Shown here: one piece after another, positions 7,934 to 16,767 of the stretch
Numbering within the stretch: position 1 is the stretch's first letter
How the letters are laid out: each line of letters opens with the position of its first letter
NCBI GenBank assembly: GCA_045614025.1
Contig: JAZLCE010000027.1
Span: 86,680-150,679, forward strand
Length of the DNA stretch: 64,000 bases
Direction: 5' to 3'
From: RGIG4140 sp045614025
GTDB taxonomy: Bacteria > Pseudomonadota > Alphaproteobacteria > CAAHEQ01 > UBA3637
Made by a program: the position numbers and the translations under genes
The notes under the pieces: model-generated
What the model was told of the DNA's origin: nothing
What the model saw: only the letters and a program-made list of their open reading frames with translations
Database searches by the model: none

Positions 7934-9583
7934 ATGTCAGCAAAAGAAATTAAATTTTCAACAGATGCCCGTTCAAAAATGTTAAAGGGCGTTGATATTT
8001 TAGCAGATACAGTTAAAGTGACTTTAGGACCAAAAGGTCGCAATGTTGTTTTAGGAAAATCTTATGGTGCTCCGAAAATTACTAAAGATGGTGTTTCCGT
8101 TGCAAAAGAAATTGAATTATCAGATAAATTTGAAAACATGGGCGCTCAAATGGTGCGCGAAGTTGCTTCAAAATCAGCAGATGTTGCTGGTGACGGGACA
8201 ACAACAGCAACTGTTTTAGCTCAAGCTATCATTCGCGAAGGTTGCAAAGCTGTTGCAGCTGGGATGAACCCAATGGATTTAAAGCGCGGTATCGACACTG
8301 CTGTTGCAGCTGTTGTTGAAGATATCAAATCAAGATCTAAAAAAGTTTCAACATCTGCCGAAATTGCTCAAATTGGAACTATTTCTGCAAATGGAGATTC
8401 TTCAATTGGTAATTATATTGCTCAAGCTATGGAAAAAGTTGGCAATGAAGGTGTTATCACAGTTGAAGATGCAAAAGGTATGGAAACAGAATTAGATGTT
8501 GTTGAAGGGATGCAATTTGATCGTGGATATTTATCTCCATACTTCATCACAAATCCAGAAAAAATGTCTGTTGAACTCGATAACCCATATATTTTAATTC
8601 ATGAAGCAAAACTTTCAAACTTGCAATCATTGATTCCTGTGTTAGAAGCCGTTGTTCAAACAGGTCGTCCATTATTGATTATTGCTGAAGATATCGAAGG
8701 CGAAGCATTGGCAACATTGGTTGTGAATAAATTACGTGGCGGTCTTAAAATTGCTGCTGTTAAAGCACCTGGATTTGGTGACAGACGTAAATCCATTTTG
8801 GAAGATATTGCAATTCTTACAAACGGCCAAGTTGTTTCAGCAGAACTCGGTATGAAATTAGAAGATGTAAATATTTCACACTTGGGAACTGCAAAATCTG
8901 TTACTATCACTAAAGAAGACACAACAATTGTTGATGGTGCCGGTGATAAAGCTGCTATCTTGGCTCGTGTTCACCAAATCAGACAACAAATTGAAGAAAC
9001 ATCTTCAGATTATGATAGAGAAAAATTGCAAGAACGTTTAGGCAAACTTTCAGGCGGTGTTGCTGTTATTAAAGTTGGTGGCGCTTCTGAACTTGAAGTG
9101 AAAGAAAAGAAAGATCGCGTTGATGATGCATTGCATGCAACACGTGCCGCTGTTAAAGAAGGGATTGTCCCTGGTGGTGGAACAGCTCTTTTGTATGCCA
9201 CAAAAGCTCTTGATACATTAACACCACAAAATGATGATCAACGTGTTGGTATTGAAATCATCCGTAAAGCACTTCAAGCTCCAATTCGCCAAATCGCTCA
9301 AAATGCCGCTGTTGATGGTTCAGTTATTGTTGGCAAATTGCTTGAAAAATATGAAGTTACAATCGGATATGATGCTCAAAATGGTGTTTATACGGATATG
9401 TTCCAATCAGGCATTATTGACCCAACTAAAGTTGTGAGAACAGCATTAGAAGGCGCTTCTTCAATCGGTGGTTTGTTGATTACAACAGAAGCCATGGTTG
9501 CTGATAAACCAGAAGAAAAATGCGGCTGCGGCCACGATGCTGGAGGAATGCCTGGCATGGGTGGAATGGGAGGCATGTATTAA
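7934..9583 (+). CDS. groEL: Chaperonin GroEL
   Basis: A 549-residue chaperonin with VTLGPKGRNVVLGKSYG, the ATP-binding AGDGTTTATVLAQAI and the C-terminal Gly-Gly-Met tail. It forms the double-ring ATP-driven folding machine with GroES. The short Cys-Gly-Cys-Gly segment just before the tail is a small oddity. It is the last gene of the groESL operon and is followed by a terminator at 9594-9632. Confidence 0.98.
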   Translation: MSAKEIKFSTDARSKMLKGVDILADTVKVTLGPKGRNVVLGKSYGAPKITKDGVSVAKEIELSDKFENMGAQMVREVASKSADVAGDGTTTATVLAQAIIREGCKAVAAGMNPMDLKRGIDTAVAAVVEDIKSRSKKVSTSAEIAQIGTISANGDSSIGNYIAQAMEKVGNEGVITVEDAKGMETELDVVEGMQFDRGYLSPYFITNPEKMSVELDNPYILIHEAKLSNLQSLIPVLEAVVQTGRPLLIIAEDIEGEALATLVVNKLRGGLKIAAVKAPGFGDRRKSILEDIAILTNGQVVSAELGMKLEDVNISHLGTAKSVTITKEDTTIVDGAGDKAAILARVHQIRQQIEETSSDYDREKLQERLGKLSGGVAVIKVGGASELEVKEKKDRVDDALHATRAAVKEGIVPGGGTALLYATKALDTLTPQNDDQRVGIEIIRKALQAPIRQIAQNAAVDGSVIVGKLLEKYEVTIGYDAQNGVYTDMFQSGIIDPTKVVRTALEGASSIGGLLITTEAMVADKPEEKCGCGHDAGGMPGMGGMGGMY

Positions 9584-9593
9584 GCCAAACAAA

Positions 9594-9632
9594 TTAAAAA
9601 AATCCCTGCTTTTTAGTGGGGATTTTTTTTAT
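9594..9632 (+). terminator. groESL terminator
   Basis: An A-rich AAATCCC arm pairing with GGGATTT, followed by eight T residues, starting about 12 bases after the groEL stop. Confidence 0.8.
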
Positions 9633-9730
9633 ATATAACACTTTTATAAAAACTTCTTTTTTTTATATAAATCAAAAAAAATATATAAGTAACTGTTAAA
9701 TTATTTATAATAAACTCATTCTAATCATTA

Positions 9731-9760
9731 AAAAAAGGCGACCTTTGGGTCGCCTTTTTA
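9731..9760 (-). terminator. pnp operon terminator (works in both directions)
   Basis: GGCGACC (9737-9743) and GGTCGCC (9748-9754), a 7-base-pair stem with A/T runs on both sides, 18 bases beyond the pnp stop. It can serve pnp on the minus strand and act as backup for groESL on the plus strand. Confidence 0.85.
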
Positions 9761-9777
9761 TTTAAGAAGAAAACATC

Positions 9778-11967
9778 TTATTCTGCTGTTTCTGTTGTTT
9801 CAACAGTTTCTTCTGAATGTTCTTTATGATGTTTTTTCTTATGTGGTTTTTCTTCCAATTGAACTGGTTCACCTGTTGTTTGGTCAACGCGTTTCATTGA
9901 AAGTTTAATCTTGCCACGGTTATCAATTCCCAAGCAAACAACTTTAACTTTATCGCCTTCTTTTAACACATCAGCAACTTTTTCAACACGGTGAGGTGCA
10001 ATTTCAGAAACATGAACTAAACCATCTCTTGTTCCCATAAAGTTAACAAATGCGCCAAAATCCATCAATTTCACAACAGTTCCATCATAGATTTGACCGA
10101 TTTCTGGTTCACAAACAATGCCTTTAATCCAGTTCAATGCAGACTCACCTGCACCACCATCAACTGAAGCAATGTGGATTAAACCATCATCATCAATATC
10201 AATTTTGGCACCCGTTTTTTCAACGATTTCTCTAATAACTTTACCACCTGTTCCAATAACATCACGAATTTTTTCTTTATCAATTTTATAAGAAATAATG
10301 CGTGGTGCATTTGGGCTTAATTCTGCACGTGGTTCAGCCAAAGATTCGGCCATTTTACCCAAGATAAACAAACGACCTTCATGAGCTTGTTCAAGAGCAA
10401 TAGCCATAATTTCTTTTGTGATAGATGTGATTTTAATATCCATTTGAAGAGCTGTAACACCATCTTTTGTTCCAGCAACTTTAAAGTCCATATCGCCCAA
10501 GTGATCTTCATCACCCAAGATATCAGATAAAACAACAAATCCATCTTTTTCTTTAATTAATCCCATTGCAATACCTGCAACAGGTTTTTTCATTGGAACA
10601 CCAGCATCCATTAATGCCAATGTTGAACCACAAACTGTTGCCATTGATGAAGAACCATTTGATTCCATAATTTCAGAAACAACACGCAATGTGTATGGGA
10701 ATTCTTCTTTGCTTGGCAACATTGGATGAATGGCGCGCCATGCTAATTTACCATGACCAATTTCACGACGACCCGGTGAACCCATGCGACCAACTTCGCC
10801 AACAGAATATGGAGGGAAGTTATAATGCAACATAAAGTGTTCTTTATATTCGCCTTGCAATGCATCAATAATTTGTTCATCTTCGCCTGTTCCAAGTGTT
10901 GCAGTTACAAGAGCTTGTGTTTCACCACGAGTAAACAATGCAGACCCATGTGTTTTTGGCAAGACATTAACTTCTGTTTCAATCACACGGATTGTTTTTG
11001 TGTCACGGCCATCGATACGAAGACCTGTGGATAAAACCATATCACGAACTGTTCTTGCTTCCAATTCATGGAAAACTTTATCGCAAATTGCATCTTCGGC
11101 TTCTCTATCAGCAAATAAAGCATGAGCTTTTTCTCTGATCACAGAAATTTGATTTAAACGATCTAATTTATTATGAATATGATAAGCTTCTTTTAATTCT
11201 TCGCCTAAATTTTCCAAGATTTCAGAACGAACTGTTGCATATTCTGCAGGTTCTTCTTTCACATCCCATGGATCTTTAGCACATTCTTCAGCTAATTCAA
11301 TAATCATATCGATAACTGGTTTAATGCTTTCATGACCAAAAGCAACAGCGCCTAACATTGTTTCTTCTGAAAGTTCTTGAGCTTCAGATTCAACCATTAA
11401 AACGCCTTCTTTTGTTCCAGCAACAACCAAATCTAATTTGCTTGATTTAATTAAATCTAAATCTGGGTTTAAAACATATTCGCCATCAACATAACCAACT
11501 CTAGCGCCACCAATTGGGCCCAAGAATGGAATACCAGAAATTGTTAACGCTGCAGAAGCACCAATCATGGCAATGATATCTGGTTGTGTTTTTAAATCAT
11601 GGCTAAGCAATGTTACCGTCACTTGTGTTTCATTGTTAAAGCCTTTAACAAATAAAGGTCTGATTGGACGGTCGATTAAACGAGATGTTAAAATTTCAGC
11701 TTCAGATGGTTTACCTTCGCGCTTAAAAAATCCCCCAGGGATGCGACCAGCTGCATAGCTTTTTTCAATATAGTTAACTGTTAATGGAATAAAATCTTCA
11801 AACGTATCTGGTGATTTCTTGCTTGCACAAACAGCTGCATGAACCATTGTGTCCCCATAACGAACAATCACGGCACCATCAGCTTGACGTGAGATTTTAC
11901 CTGTTTCAATGGAAAGTATTTTGCCCCCCCAAACGATTTCTTTCTTAAATGTTTTAAAAATTGTCAT
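9778..11967 (-). CDS. pnp: Polynucleotide phosphorylase
   Basis: A 729-residue PNPase. I choose the start at 11967 (MTIFKTFKKEIVWGG), which matches the family N-terminus and has a GAAGGAAA ribosome-binding site; in-frame codons up to 12030 would add 21 unrelated residues. Two RNase PH domains are present (GKISRQADGAVIVRYGDT; DGRDTKTIRVIETEV with TRGETQALVTATLG), then a KH domain (GTGGKVIREIVEKTGAKI) and an S1 domain (GTVVKLMDFGAFVNF). It degrades RNA 3' to 5' by phosphorolysis. The tail is Lys/His/Glu-rich. Two stem-loops lie between it and rpsO. Confidence 0.98.
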   Translation of the reverse strand: MTIFKTFKKEIVWGGKILSIETGKISRQADGAVIVRYGDTMVHAAVCASKKSPDTFEDFIPLTVNYIEKSYAAGRIPGGFFKREGKPSEAEILTSRLIDRPIRPLFVKGFNNETQVTVTLLSHDLKTQPDIIAMIGASAALTISGIPFLGPIGGARVGYVDGEYVLNPDLDLIKSSKLDLVVAGTKEGVLMVESEAQELSEETMLGAVAFGHESIKPVIDMIIELAEECAKDPWDVKEEPAEYATVRSEILENLGEELKEAYHIHNKLDRLNQISVIREKAHALFADREAEDAICDKVFHELEARTVRDMVLSTGLRIDGRDTKTIRVIETEVNVLPKTHGSALFTRGETQALVTATLGTGEDEQIIDALQGEYKEHFMLHYNFPPYSVGEVGRMGSPGRREIGHGKLAWRAIHPMLPSKEEFPYTLRVVSEIMESNGSSSMATVCGSTLALMDAGVPMKKPVAGIAMGLIKEKDGFVVLSDILGDEDHLGDMDFKVAGTKDGVTALQMDIKITSITKEIMAIALEQAHEGRLFILGKMAESLAEPRAELSPNAPRIISYKIDKEKIRDVIGTGGKVIREIVEKTGAKIDIDDDGLIHIASVDGGAGESALNWIKGIVCEPEIGQIYDGTVVKLMDFGAFVNFMGTRDGLVHVSEIAPHRVEKVADVLKEGDKVKVVCLGIDNRGKIKLSMKRVDQTTGEPVQLEEKPHKKKHHKEHSEETVETTETAE

Positions 11968-11988
11968 ATTATTTTCCTTCATACATAC

Positions 11989-12045
11989 AAAAGACTTAAA
12001 ACCCATTTTCAAGTCTTGAAAGGGGATCATCCCTTGATGACCCCC
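11989..12045 (-). promoter_or_regulatory. Tandem stem-loops in the rpsO-pnp gap
   Basis: Read on the minus strand, the first stem pairs GGGG-TCATC with GATGA-CCCC (12021-12045), helped by a G-U pair. The second pairs AAGACTT with AAGTCTT (about 11989-12018). No long T-run follows. In enterobacteria the same gap holds a terminator and an RNase III site through which PNPase represses itself; an equivalent role here is inference. Confidence 0.55.
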
Positions 12046-12060
12046 TTTAAAATTTTTTGG

Positions 12061-12330
12061 TTATTTACGTAAACCTAAACGTTTGATGAGTTCGCCGTAA
12101 CGGTTTTCATCATCTTTCTTCAAATAAGCAAGCAAACGACGACGATTTGAAACCATTTTAAGCAACCCACGTCTTGAGTGGTGGTCATGTTTGTTTGATT
12201 TCATGTGTTCTGACAAATAGTTAATTTTAGCTGTCAAAACTGCAACTTGAACTTCTGGTGAACCTGTATCACCATCTTTAATTGCGTAATCTGTGATAAT
12301 TTGCTTTTTCATTTCTTTTGAAAGCGACAT
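12061..12330 (-). CDS. rpsO: 30S ribosomal protein S15
   Basis: An 89-residue S15 with the family signature (YAIKDGDTGSPEVQVAVLTA, HMKSNKHDHHSRRGLLKMVS, RRRLLAYLKKDDENRYGELI). S15 binds 16S rRNA early in assembly of the small-subunit platform. It lies between truB (28 bases upstream) and pnp, the usual order. Confidence 0.98.
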   Translation of the reverse strand: MSLSKEMKKQIITDYAIKDGDTGSPEVQVAVLTAKINYLSEHMKSNKHDHHSRRGLLKMVSNRRRLLAYLKKDDENRYGELIKRLGLRK

Positions 12331-12358
12331 CGTTAATTTCCTTTCTTAAATATTAAAT

Positions 12359-13270
12359 TTAATTTTCTGCTGGAAAAACACGAAAAGGTTTAAATAATCC
12401 TTTTTCATATTTAACCAACGCGATTGGTTCTTGATCCAAAGCTAATGCTATCACCTGCCCCATTTGAAAATTTTGATTATTACAAACAGTTTTGGCTTTC
12501 AGCGCTTTGCCTTGTCTCAACATACTTGCCATTTCGCTATCTACAGCCAGCACCAAGATGTCGTCCAGTGCGGTTAAAATACCGATAAGTGGCAAATTCA
12601 ATGTATTATACTCTTCTTTTTCAAATTTTTCAAGTAAAATCGAATGGTTAAGCGAAAAAGGTCCACATTTTGTTCTTCTTAAAAGAGTGATATATCCAAA
12701 ACATCCAAGTTTTCGCCCCATATCATGCCCTAAAGAACGCACATATGTTCCTTTTGAACAAACAACTTCAAAAAGAGTTTTATCTTCCGAATGTGATAAA
12801 ATTTTTAATTCTTCAACCGTTACTAAACGTGGTTTTAATTCAACATCAACGCCTTTTCTTGCCAAATCATAAGCCCGCTCTCCATTAATTTTAATTGCAG
12901 AATAAAGCGGTGGAACTTGAGAAATTTCCCCTATAAAAAATGGCAAAATGGCTTCAATTTCTTCTCTTGAAGGCAACACATCTGATTGAAATAAAACTTC
13001 GCCTTCTAAATCATCTGTTGAAGTTTCTTTTCCCCATGTTACTTCAAATTGATAAACTTTTTTTCCATCCATCACATACGGGATTGTTTTTGTTGCTTGC
13101 CCCAATGCTATCGGCAAAACTCCAGTCGCCAATGGATCTAGTGTTCCTGCATGTCCAATTTTTGATGGATGCAAAAGCCGTTTGAGACGGTTTACAACAG
13201 TTGTTGATCCCATCTCATACGGCTTATCAATAATTATCCATCCATTAATTTGATTAACAATTTTTGCCAT
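12359..13270 (-). CDS. truB: tRNA pseudouridine-55 synthase TruB
   Basis: A 303-residue TruB. The catalytic motif HAGTLDPLATGVL puts the nucleophile at Asp45; GWIIIDKPYEMGSTTVVNRLK opens the domain and PPLYSAIKINGERAYDLARKG and CSKGTYVRSLGHDMGRKLG follow. It makes the T-loop pseudouridine in tRNAs. The gene starts 5 bases after rbfA and belongs to the nusA-infB operon. Residues beyond 240 are the variable C-terminal PUA-like region. Confidence 0.97.
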   Translation of the reverse strand: MAKIVNQINGWIIIDKPYEMGSTTVVNRLKRLLHPSKIGHAGTLDPLATGVLPIALGQATKTIPYVMDGKKVYQFEVTWGKETSTDDLEGEVLFQSDVLPSREEIEAILPFFIGEISQVPPLYSAIKINGERAYDLARKGVDVELKPRLVTVEELKILSHSEDKTLFEVVCSKGTYVRSLGHDMGRKLGCFGYITLLRRTKCGPFSLNHSILLEKFEKEEYNTLNLPLIGILTALDDILVLAVDSEMASMLRQGKALKAKTVCNNQNFQMGQVIALALDQEPIALVKYEKGLFKPFRVFPAEN

Positions 13271-13275
13271 TCAAA

Positions 13276-13689
13276 TTAAAACTCTTCCTCAATTTCTTTT
13301 TCAACATCAGCACGCACTTGTGGATTATTTAAAAGCTGATTAATATGTTCTGAAACTGCAAATCTTTTATCTGCTTTAAAAATAATATCTGGCACAATGC
13401 GTAAACGAATAGCCTTACCAATGCGATAACGAAAAGCGCCTTTATGCAAATTTAAAAGCTTAATTTGTTCATCAACATCTGTATCTCCAATTGTTTCAAC
13501 AAACGCTGTTGCATATGATAAATCTGGTGAAATCGTTACTTGAGTGATCATTGTGAATGAAGGTTTTAATCCTTCAATAAAAAGATCATCTTGAGAAAGC
13601 ATTTTTGCAATAATATGACGAATTTCTTCTGCAACACGAAGCTGACGTTGACTTGGAGCTTTTGATTGCCCTTTTTCTGTTTGTTTCAT
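13276..13689 (-). CDS. rbfA: Ribosome-binding factor A
   Basis: A 137-residue RbfA. The ATG at 13689 is preferred over the TTG one codon earlier because AGGAGG sits 5 bases before it. The KH-like core is visible (RVAEEIRHIIAKMLSQDD, TISPDLSYATAFVETIGD, LRIVPDIIFKADKR). RbfA helps 16S rRNA 5'-end maturation and 30S assembly, notably in the cold. It sits between infB and truB, as is usual. Confidence 0.95.
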   Translation of the reverse strand: MKQTEKGQSKAPSQRQLRVAEEIRHIIAKMLSQDDLFIEGLKPSFTMITQVTISPDLSYATAFVETIGDTDVDEQIKLLNLHKGAFRYRIGKAIRLRIVPDIIFKADKRFAVSEHINQLLNNPQVRADVEKEIEEEF

Positions 13690-13698
13690 CAAAACCTC

Positions 13699-16149
13699 CT
13701 ATACATCAAAATTAAGTTTAACGGCAATTTCTTCCATTTCAAAACATTCGATCATATCACCAACTTTGATATCATCATAATTTTCAAAACTCATACCGCA
13801 TTCATAATTTTCGCGAACTTCTTTCACATCATCTTTAAAGCGTTTCAATTGGCTGAGAGCGCCTGTATAAATCACAACAGAATCGCGAAGTAATCTAACT
13901 TTTGCACCACGTTTAACAAGACCTTCTTTAACCATACAGCCTGCAATTTTGCCAACTTTTGAAATTGAAATAACTTGTCTGACTTCTGCATAACCTAAAA
14001 TCTTTTCTTTCAATTCAGGTTCAAGCAAGCCTTCAACAGCATGTTTCATATCATCAGCCACATCATAAACAATGGAGTAATAACGAATATCAACGCCATC
14101 ACGTTTTGCCATTTCACGAGCAGTTGGATTAGCGCGAACATTAAATCCAATAATAATTGCTTTTGATGCACGAGCCAAAGTAACATCTGATTCATTAATA
14201 GCACCAACTGCGCTATGTAACACATGAACTTTAACTTCATTATTTGCAATTTTAGAAAGAATACCATTTAAAGCTTCAACAGAACCTTGAACGTCACCCT
14301 TAATTAAAACAGGCAATTCTTTAATTTCACCAGCTTTAATTTTTGCCAATAAATGTTCTGCACCACTCATTGTTTTTACTTGCAATTGTTCACGGGCTTT
14401 TCTTTGACGATAAGCAGAAATTTCTCTTGCTTGAGCTTCAGAATCAACCACAACAAAATCATCACCTGCTGATGGTGTTCCTTGTAAACCAATTACTTCG
14501 ACAGGTTGAGATGGCAATGCTTTTTCAACGCGTTGCCCTTTATCATTAAAGAGCGAACGAACACGACCCCATTCTTGTCCCGAAATAAAGATATCACCAA
14601 CATTAAGTGTTCCCTTTTGAATCAAAACAGTTGCAACAGATCCACGGCCTTTATCCATTCTTGCTTCAACAACAACACCTTCAGCACTTCTGCTTGGAGA
14701 TGCTTTTAAATCCAAAACTTCTGCTTGCAATAAAATTGTTTCAATCAATTTATCTAAATTAATGTGTTTTTTAGCTGATACTTCAACATCTAAAACTTCA
14801 CCACCCATTGATTCAACAACAACATCATGTTGCAACAAGTCTGTGCGAACTTTTTGAGGATTGGCTCCTGGCACATCAATTTTGTTAATGGCAACAACAA
14901 TTGGAACACCCGCTGCTTTAGCATGGTGAATAGCTTCAATTGTTTGAGGCATAACACTATCGTTAGCCGCCACAACTAAAACAACTAAGTCTGTTACTTT
15001 TGCCCCACGAGCACGCATAGCTGTAAATGCTTCGTGACCCGGCGTATCAATAAAGGTAACTTTTTGACCTTCGGATAACATCACTTGGTAAGCACCGATA
15101 TGTTGTGTAATACCACCTGATTCTCCACCAGCCACATTTGAAGAACGCAAAGCATCTAATAAAGATGTTTTACCATGGTCAACGTGTCCCATAACAGTAA
15201 CAACTGGAGAACGTGGCAACAAATCTTCTGGCGCATCTTCTTCTTTTTTCAAAATATCTTCAACATCCGATTCTGCAACACGTTTTGCCTTGTGACCCAA
15301 TTCTTCCACAACTAATTCAGCTGTATCAGCATCAATGGTTTGCGTAATTGTTACCATCATACCAAGCTTCATCAAAACTTTAACAACAGCAGCTCCTTTT
15401 TCGCTCATACGGTTAGCCAATTCAGCAACTGTAATCGTTTCAGGAATAACCACTTCTCTGATCACTTTTTCTTGAACCTTTGGTTCCATATGTTTCAAAC
15501 GTTCTTTTTCTCTTGAACGTTTAATAGATGCCAATGAACGACGTTGATGACGAACACCATCTTCCATATCATCACCATCAGAATCACTTACACTCATATT
15601 TCTATAAGCATTCATATTCACTTTTGAAGAGCGTTTTTCCTCATGATATCCACGGTTACGACCTCGATCGTCTCCTTCTGATTCACGTTCTTTTTTGCGA
15701 GAAAATTGAGCTGGCTCAGAAACTTGTTTTTTCTCAAATTTCTTTTCTTGTTTTTCTTGAACAGTTTCTTTAACCGTAACTTCTTCAACCTCTTCAACTT
15801 CCTGAGCTTGAATTTCAGTCTCTTCTTTTAAAACCTTTTCCTCAGCCTCTTTTTGAATAAGCAATTTTTGCTCTTCTTCACGTTGTTTTTGTTCAGCTTC
15901 TAATTTTGCTTTTTGAGCCGCACGTTGTTGCGCTTCTTGAATAAGTTTTAATTTTTGAGTTGCCTCACTTGAAAGGACGTTAGAAGGCTGTTCGCTTGTA
16001 ATAACGCGTTTTTTACGCACTTCAACTTGAACCATATTCGACTTACCCGTCCCAGTATTTTGACGAACATGCGTGTTCAAAGAAAGAGTTTTATTTTTCA
16101 GTTCTAAAGTCTTTCCTGATAATGAGAGTTGTTTTTTTTCTTCAGCCAT
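13699..16149 (-). CDS. infB: Translation initiation factor IF-2
   Basis: An 816-residue IF-2. Residues 1-230 are a charged Lys/Glu/Gln-rich, low-conservation N-terminus, then the IF2-N segment (PETITVAELANRMSEKGAAV). The GTPase has G1 GHVDHGKT at 321-328, followed by DTPGHEAF and NKID, then domains II-IV. IF-2 brings initiator tRNA to the 30S subunit and promotes subunit joining. It follows the ylxR-type gene by 3 bases. No truncation is seen. Confidence 0.98.
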   Translation of the reverse strand: MAEEKKQLSLSGKTLELKNKTLSLNTHVRQNTGTGKSNMVQVEVRKKRVITSEQPSNVLSSEATQKLKLIQEAQQRAAQKAKLEAEQKQREEEQKLLIQKEAEEKVLKEETEIQAQEVEEVEEVTVKETVQEKQEKKFEKKQVSEPAQFSRKKERESEGDDRGRNRGYHEEKRSSKVNMNAYRNMSVSDSDGDDMEDGVRHQRRSLASIKRSREKERLKHMEPKVQEKVIREVVIPETITVAELANRMSEKGAAVVKVLMKLGMMVTITQTIDADTAELVVEELGHKAKRVAESDVEDILKKEEDAPEDLLPRSPVVTVMGHVDHGKTSLLDALRSSNVAGGESGGITQHIGAYQVMLSEGQKVTFIDTPGHEAFTAMRARGAKVTDLVVLVVAANDSVMPQTIEAIHHAKAAGVPIVVAINKIDVPGANPQKVRTDLLQHDVVVESMGGEVLDVEVSAKKHINLDKLIETILLQAEVLDLKASPSRSAEGVVVEARMDKGRGSVATVLIQKGTLNVGDIFISGQEWGRVRSLFNDKGQRVEKALPSQPVEVIGLQGTPSAGDDFVVVDSEAQAREISAYRQRKAREQLQVKTMSGAEHLLAKIKAGEIKELPVLIKGDVQGSVEALNGILSKIANNEVKVHVLHSAVGAINESDVTLARASKAIIIGFNVRANPTAREMAKRDGVDIRYYSIVYDVADDMKHAVEGLLEPELKEKILGYAEVRQVISISKVGKIAGCMVKEGLVKRGAKVRLLRDSVVIYTGALSQLKRFKDDVKEVRENYECGMSFENYDDIKVGDMIECFEMEEIAVKLNFDV

Positions 16150-16152
16150 AGC

Positions 16153-16767
16153 TTATCCTTTCTTTTCAATACCTTTTAAAAGGCTTATCTTTTTTATGGT
16201 TTGTTCTAAAACACCAGCAATTTTTTTATCCGTTACTGCAACATGCACTTGGCTTTCCTGCCCAGTTATTTCTCCTAATTCTTCACGGGTAAAACAATCA
16301 AAAATCAAAAATTCATCTGTTGGTTTATATAATTTTTTTCGACCATTTTGAGCAGAATCATCCGCCTCTATTGCCAAACAAACAATCCCTGATTCTATTG
16401 CTTTTTTAACACCTTCATAACCAAAAACCAAAGAACCAGATTTTCTTGCAAACCCGATTAATTTTAAGGCTTTTTCTTTTAAGGCGGATAAAACAATTTC
16501 TTCTAAATTTTCAGGAATTTTCACCGTTCCTTTAGCTGCTTTATAAAAAATTCTTTTTTGAACGGCTTGATCAAAATTTTCTTTCGAAGGATATAACCAA
16601 ATACCGCTTCCTGGCAATTTTTCATTTGCATCAAAAACAACCTCTTTAAAGGGAGAGATAACAAATCTAATCATCTCTTCCCTTGGATAAAAGGTTTTAG
16701 TCACAAAACAGCATTTTAGTCCTGTTTCGGCAGCGCGTTTATGCTGATGTCTGTTAATTTTATTCAA
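16153..16767 (-). CDS. YlxR (DUF448) and L7Ae-like two-domain RNA-binding protein
   Basis: A 204-residue protein with an N-terminal YlxR/DUF448 domain (MIRFVISPFKEVVFDANEKL, LPGSGIWLYPSKENFDQAV) and a C-terminal L7Ae-like fold (KALKLIGFARKSGSLVFGYE, GIVCLAIEADDSAQNGRKKL). This fusion is typical of Alphaproteobacteria between nusA and infB. The frame opens with TTG at 16767, overlapping the end of nusA by 8 bases; no better in-frame ATG exists before the domain, so I accept it with some doubt. The likely role is nucleic-acid binding linked to translation or transcription; the exact function is unknown. Confidence 0.85.
   Translation of the reverse strand: MNKINRHQHKRAAETGLKCCFVTKTFYPREEMIRFVISPFKEVVFDANEKLPGSGIWLYPSKENFDQAVQKRIFYKAAKGTVKIPENLEEIVLSALKEKALKLIGFARKSGSLVFGYEGVKKAIESGIVCLAIEADDSAQNGRKKLYKPTDEFLIFDCFTREELGEITGQESQVHVAVTDKKIAGVLEQTIKKISLLKGIEKKG

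Noticed and set aside
12031..12060. Longer N-terminus of PNPase starting at 12030
   Set aside because: The extra 21 residues do not fit the family, and the ATG at 11967 has a good ribosome-binding site.
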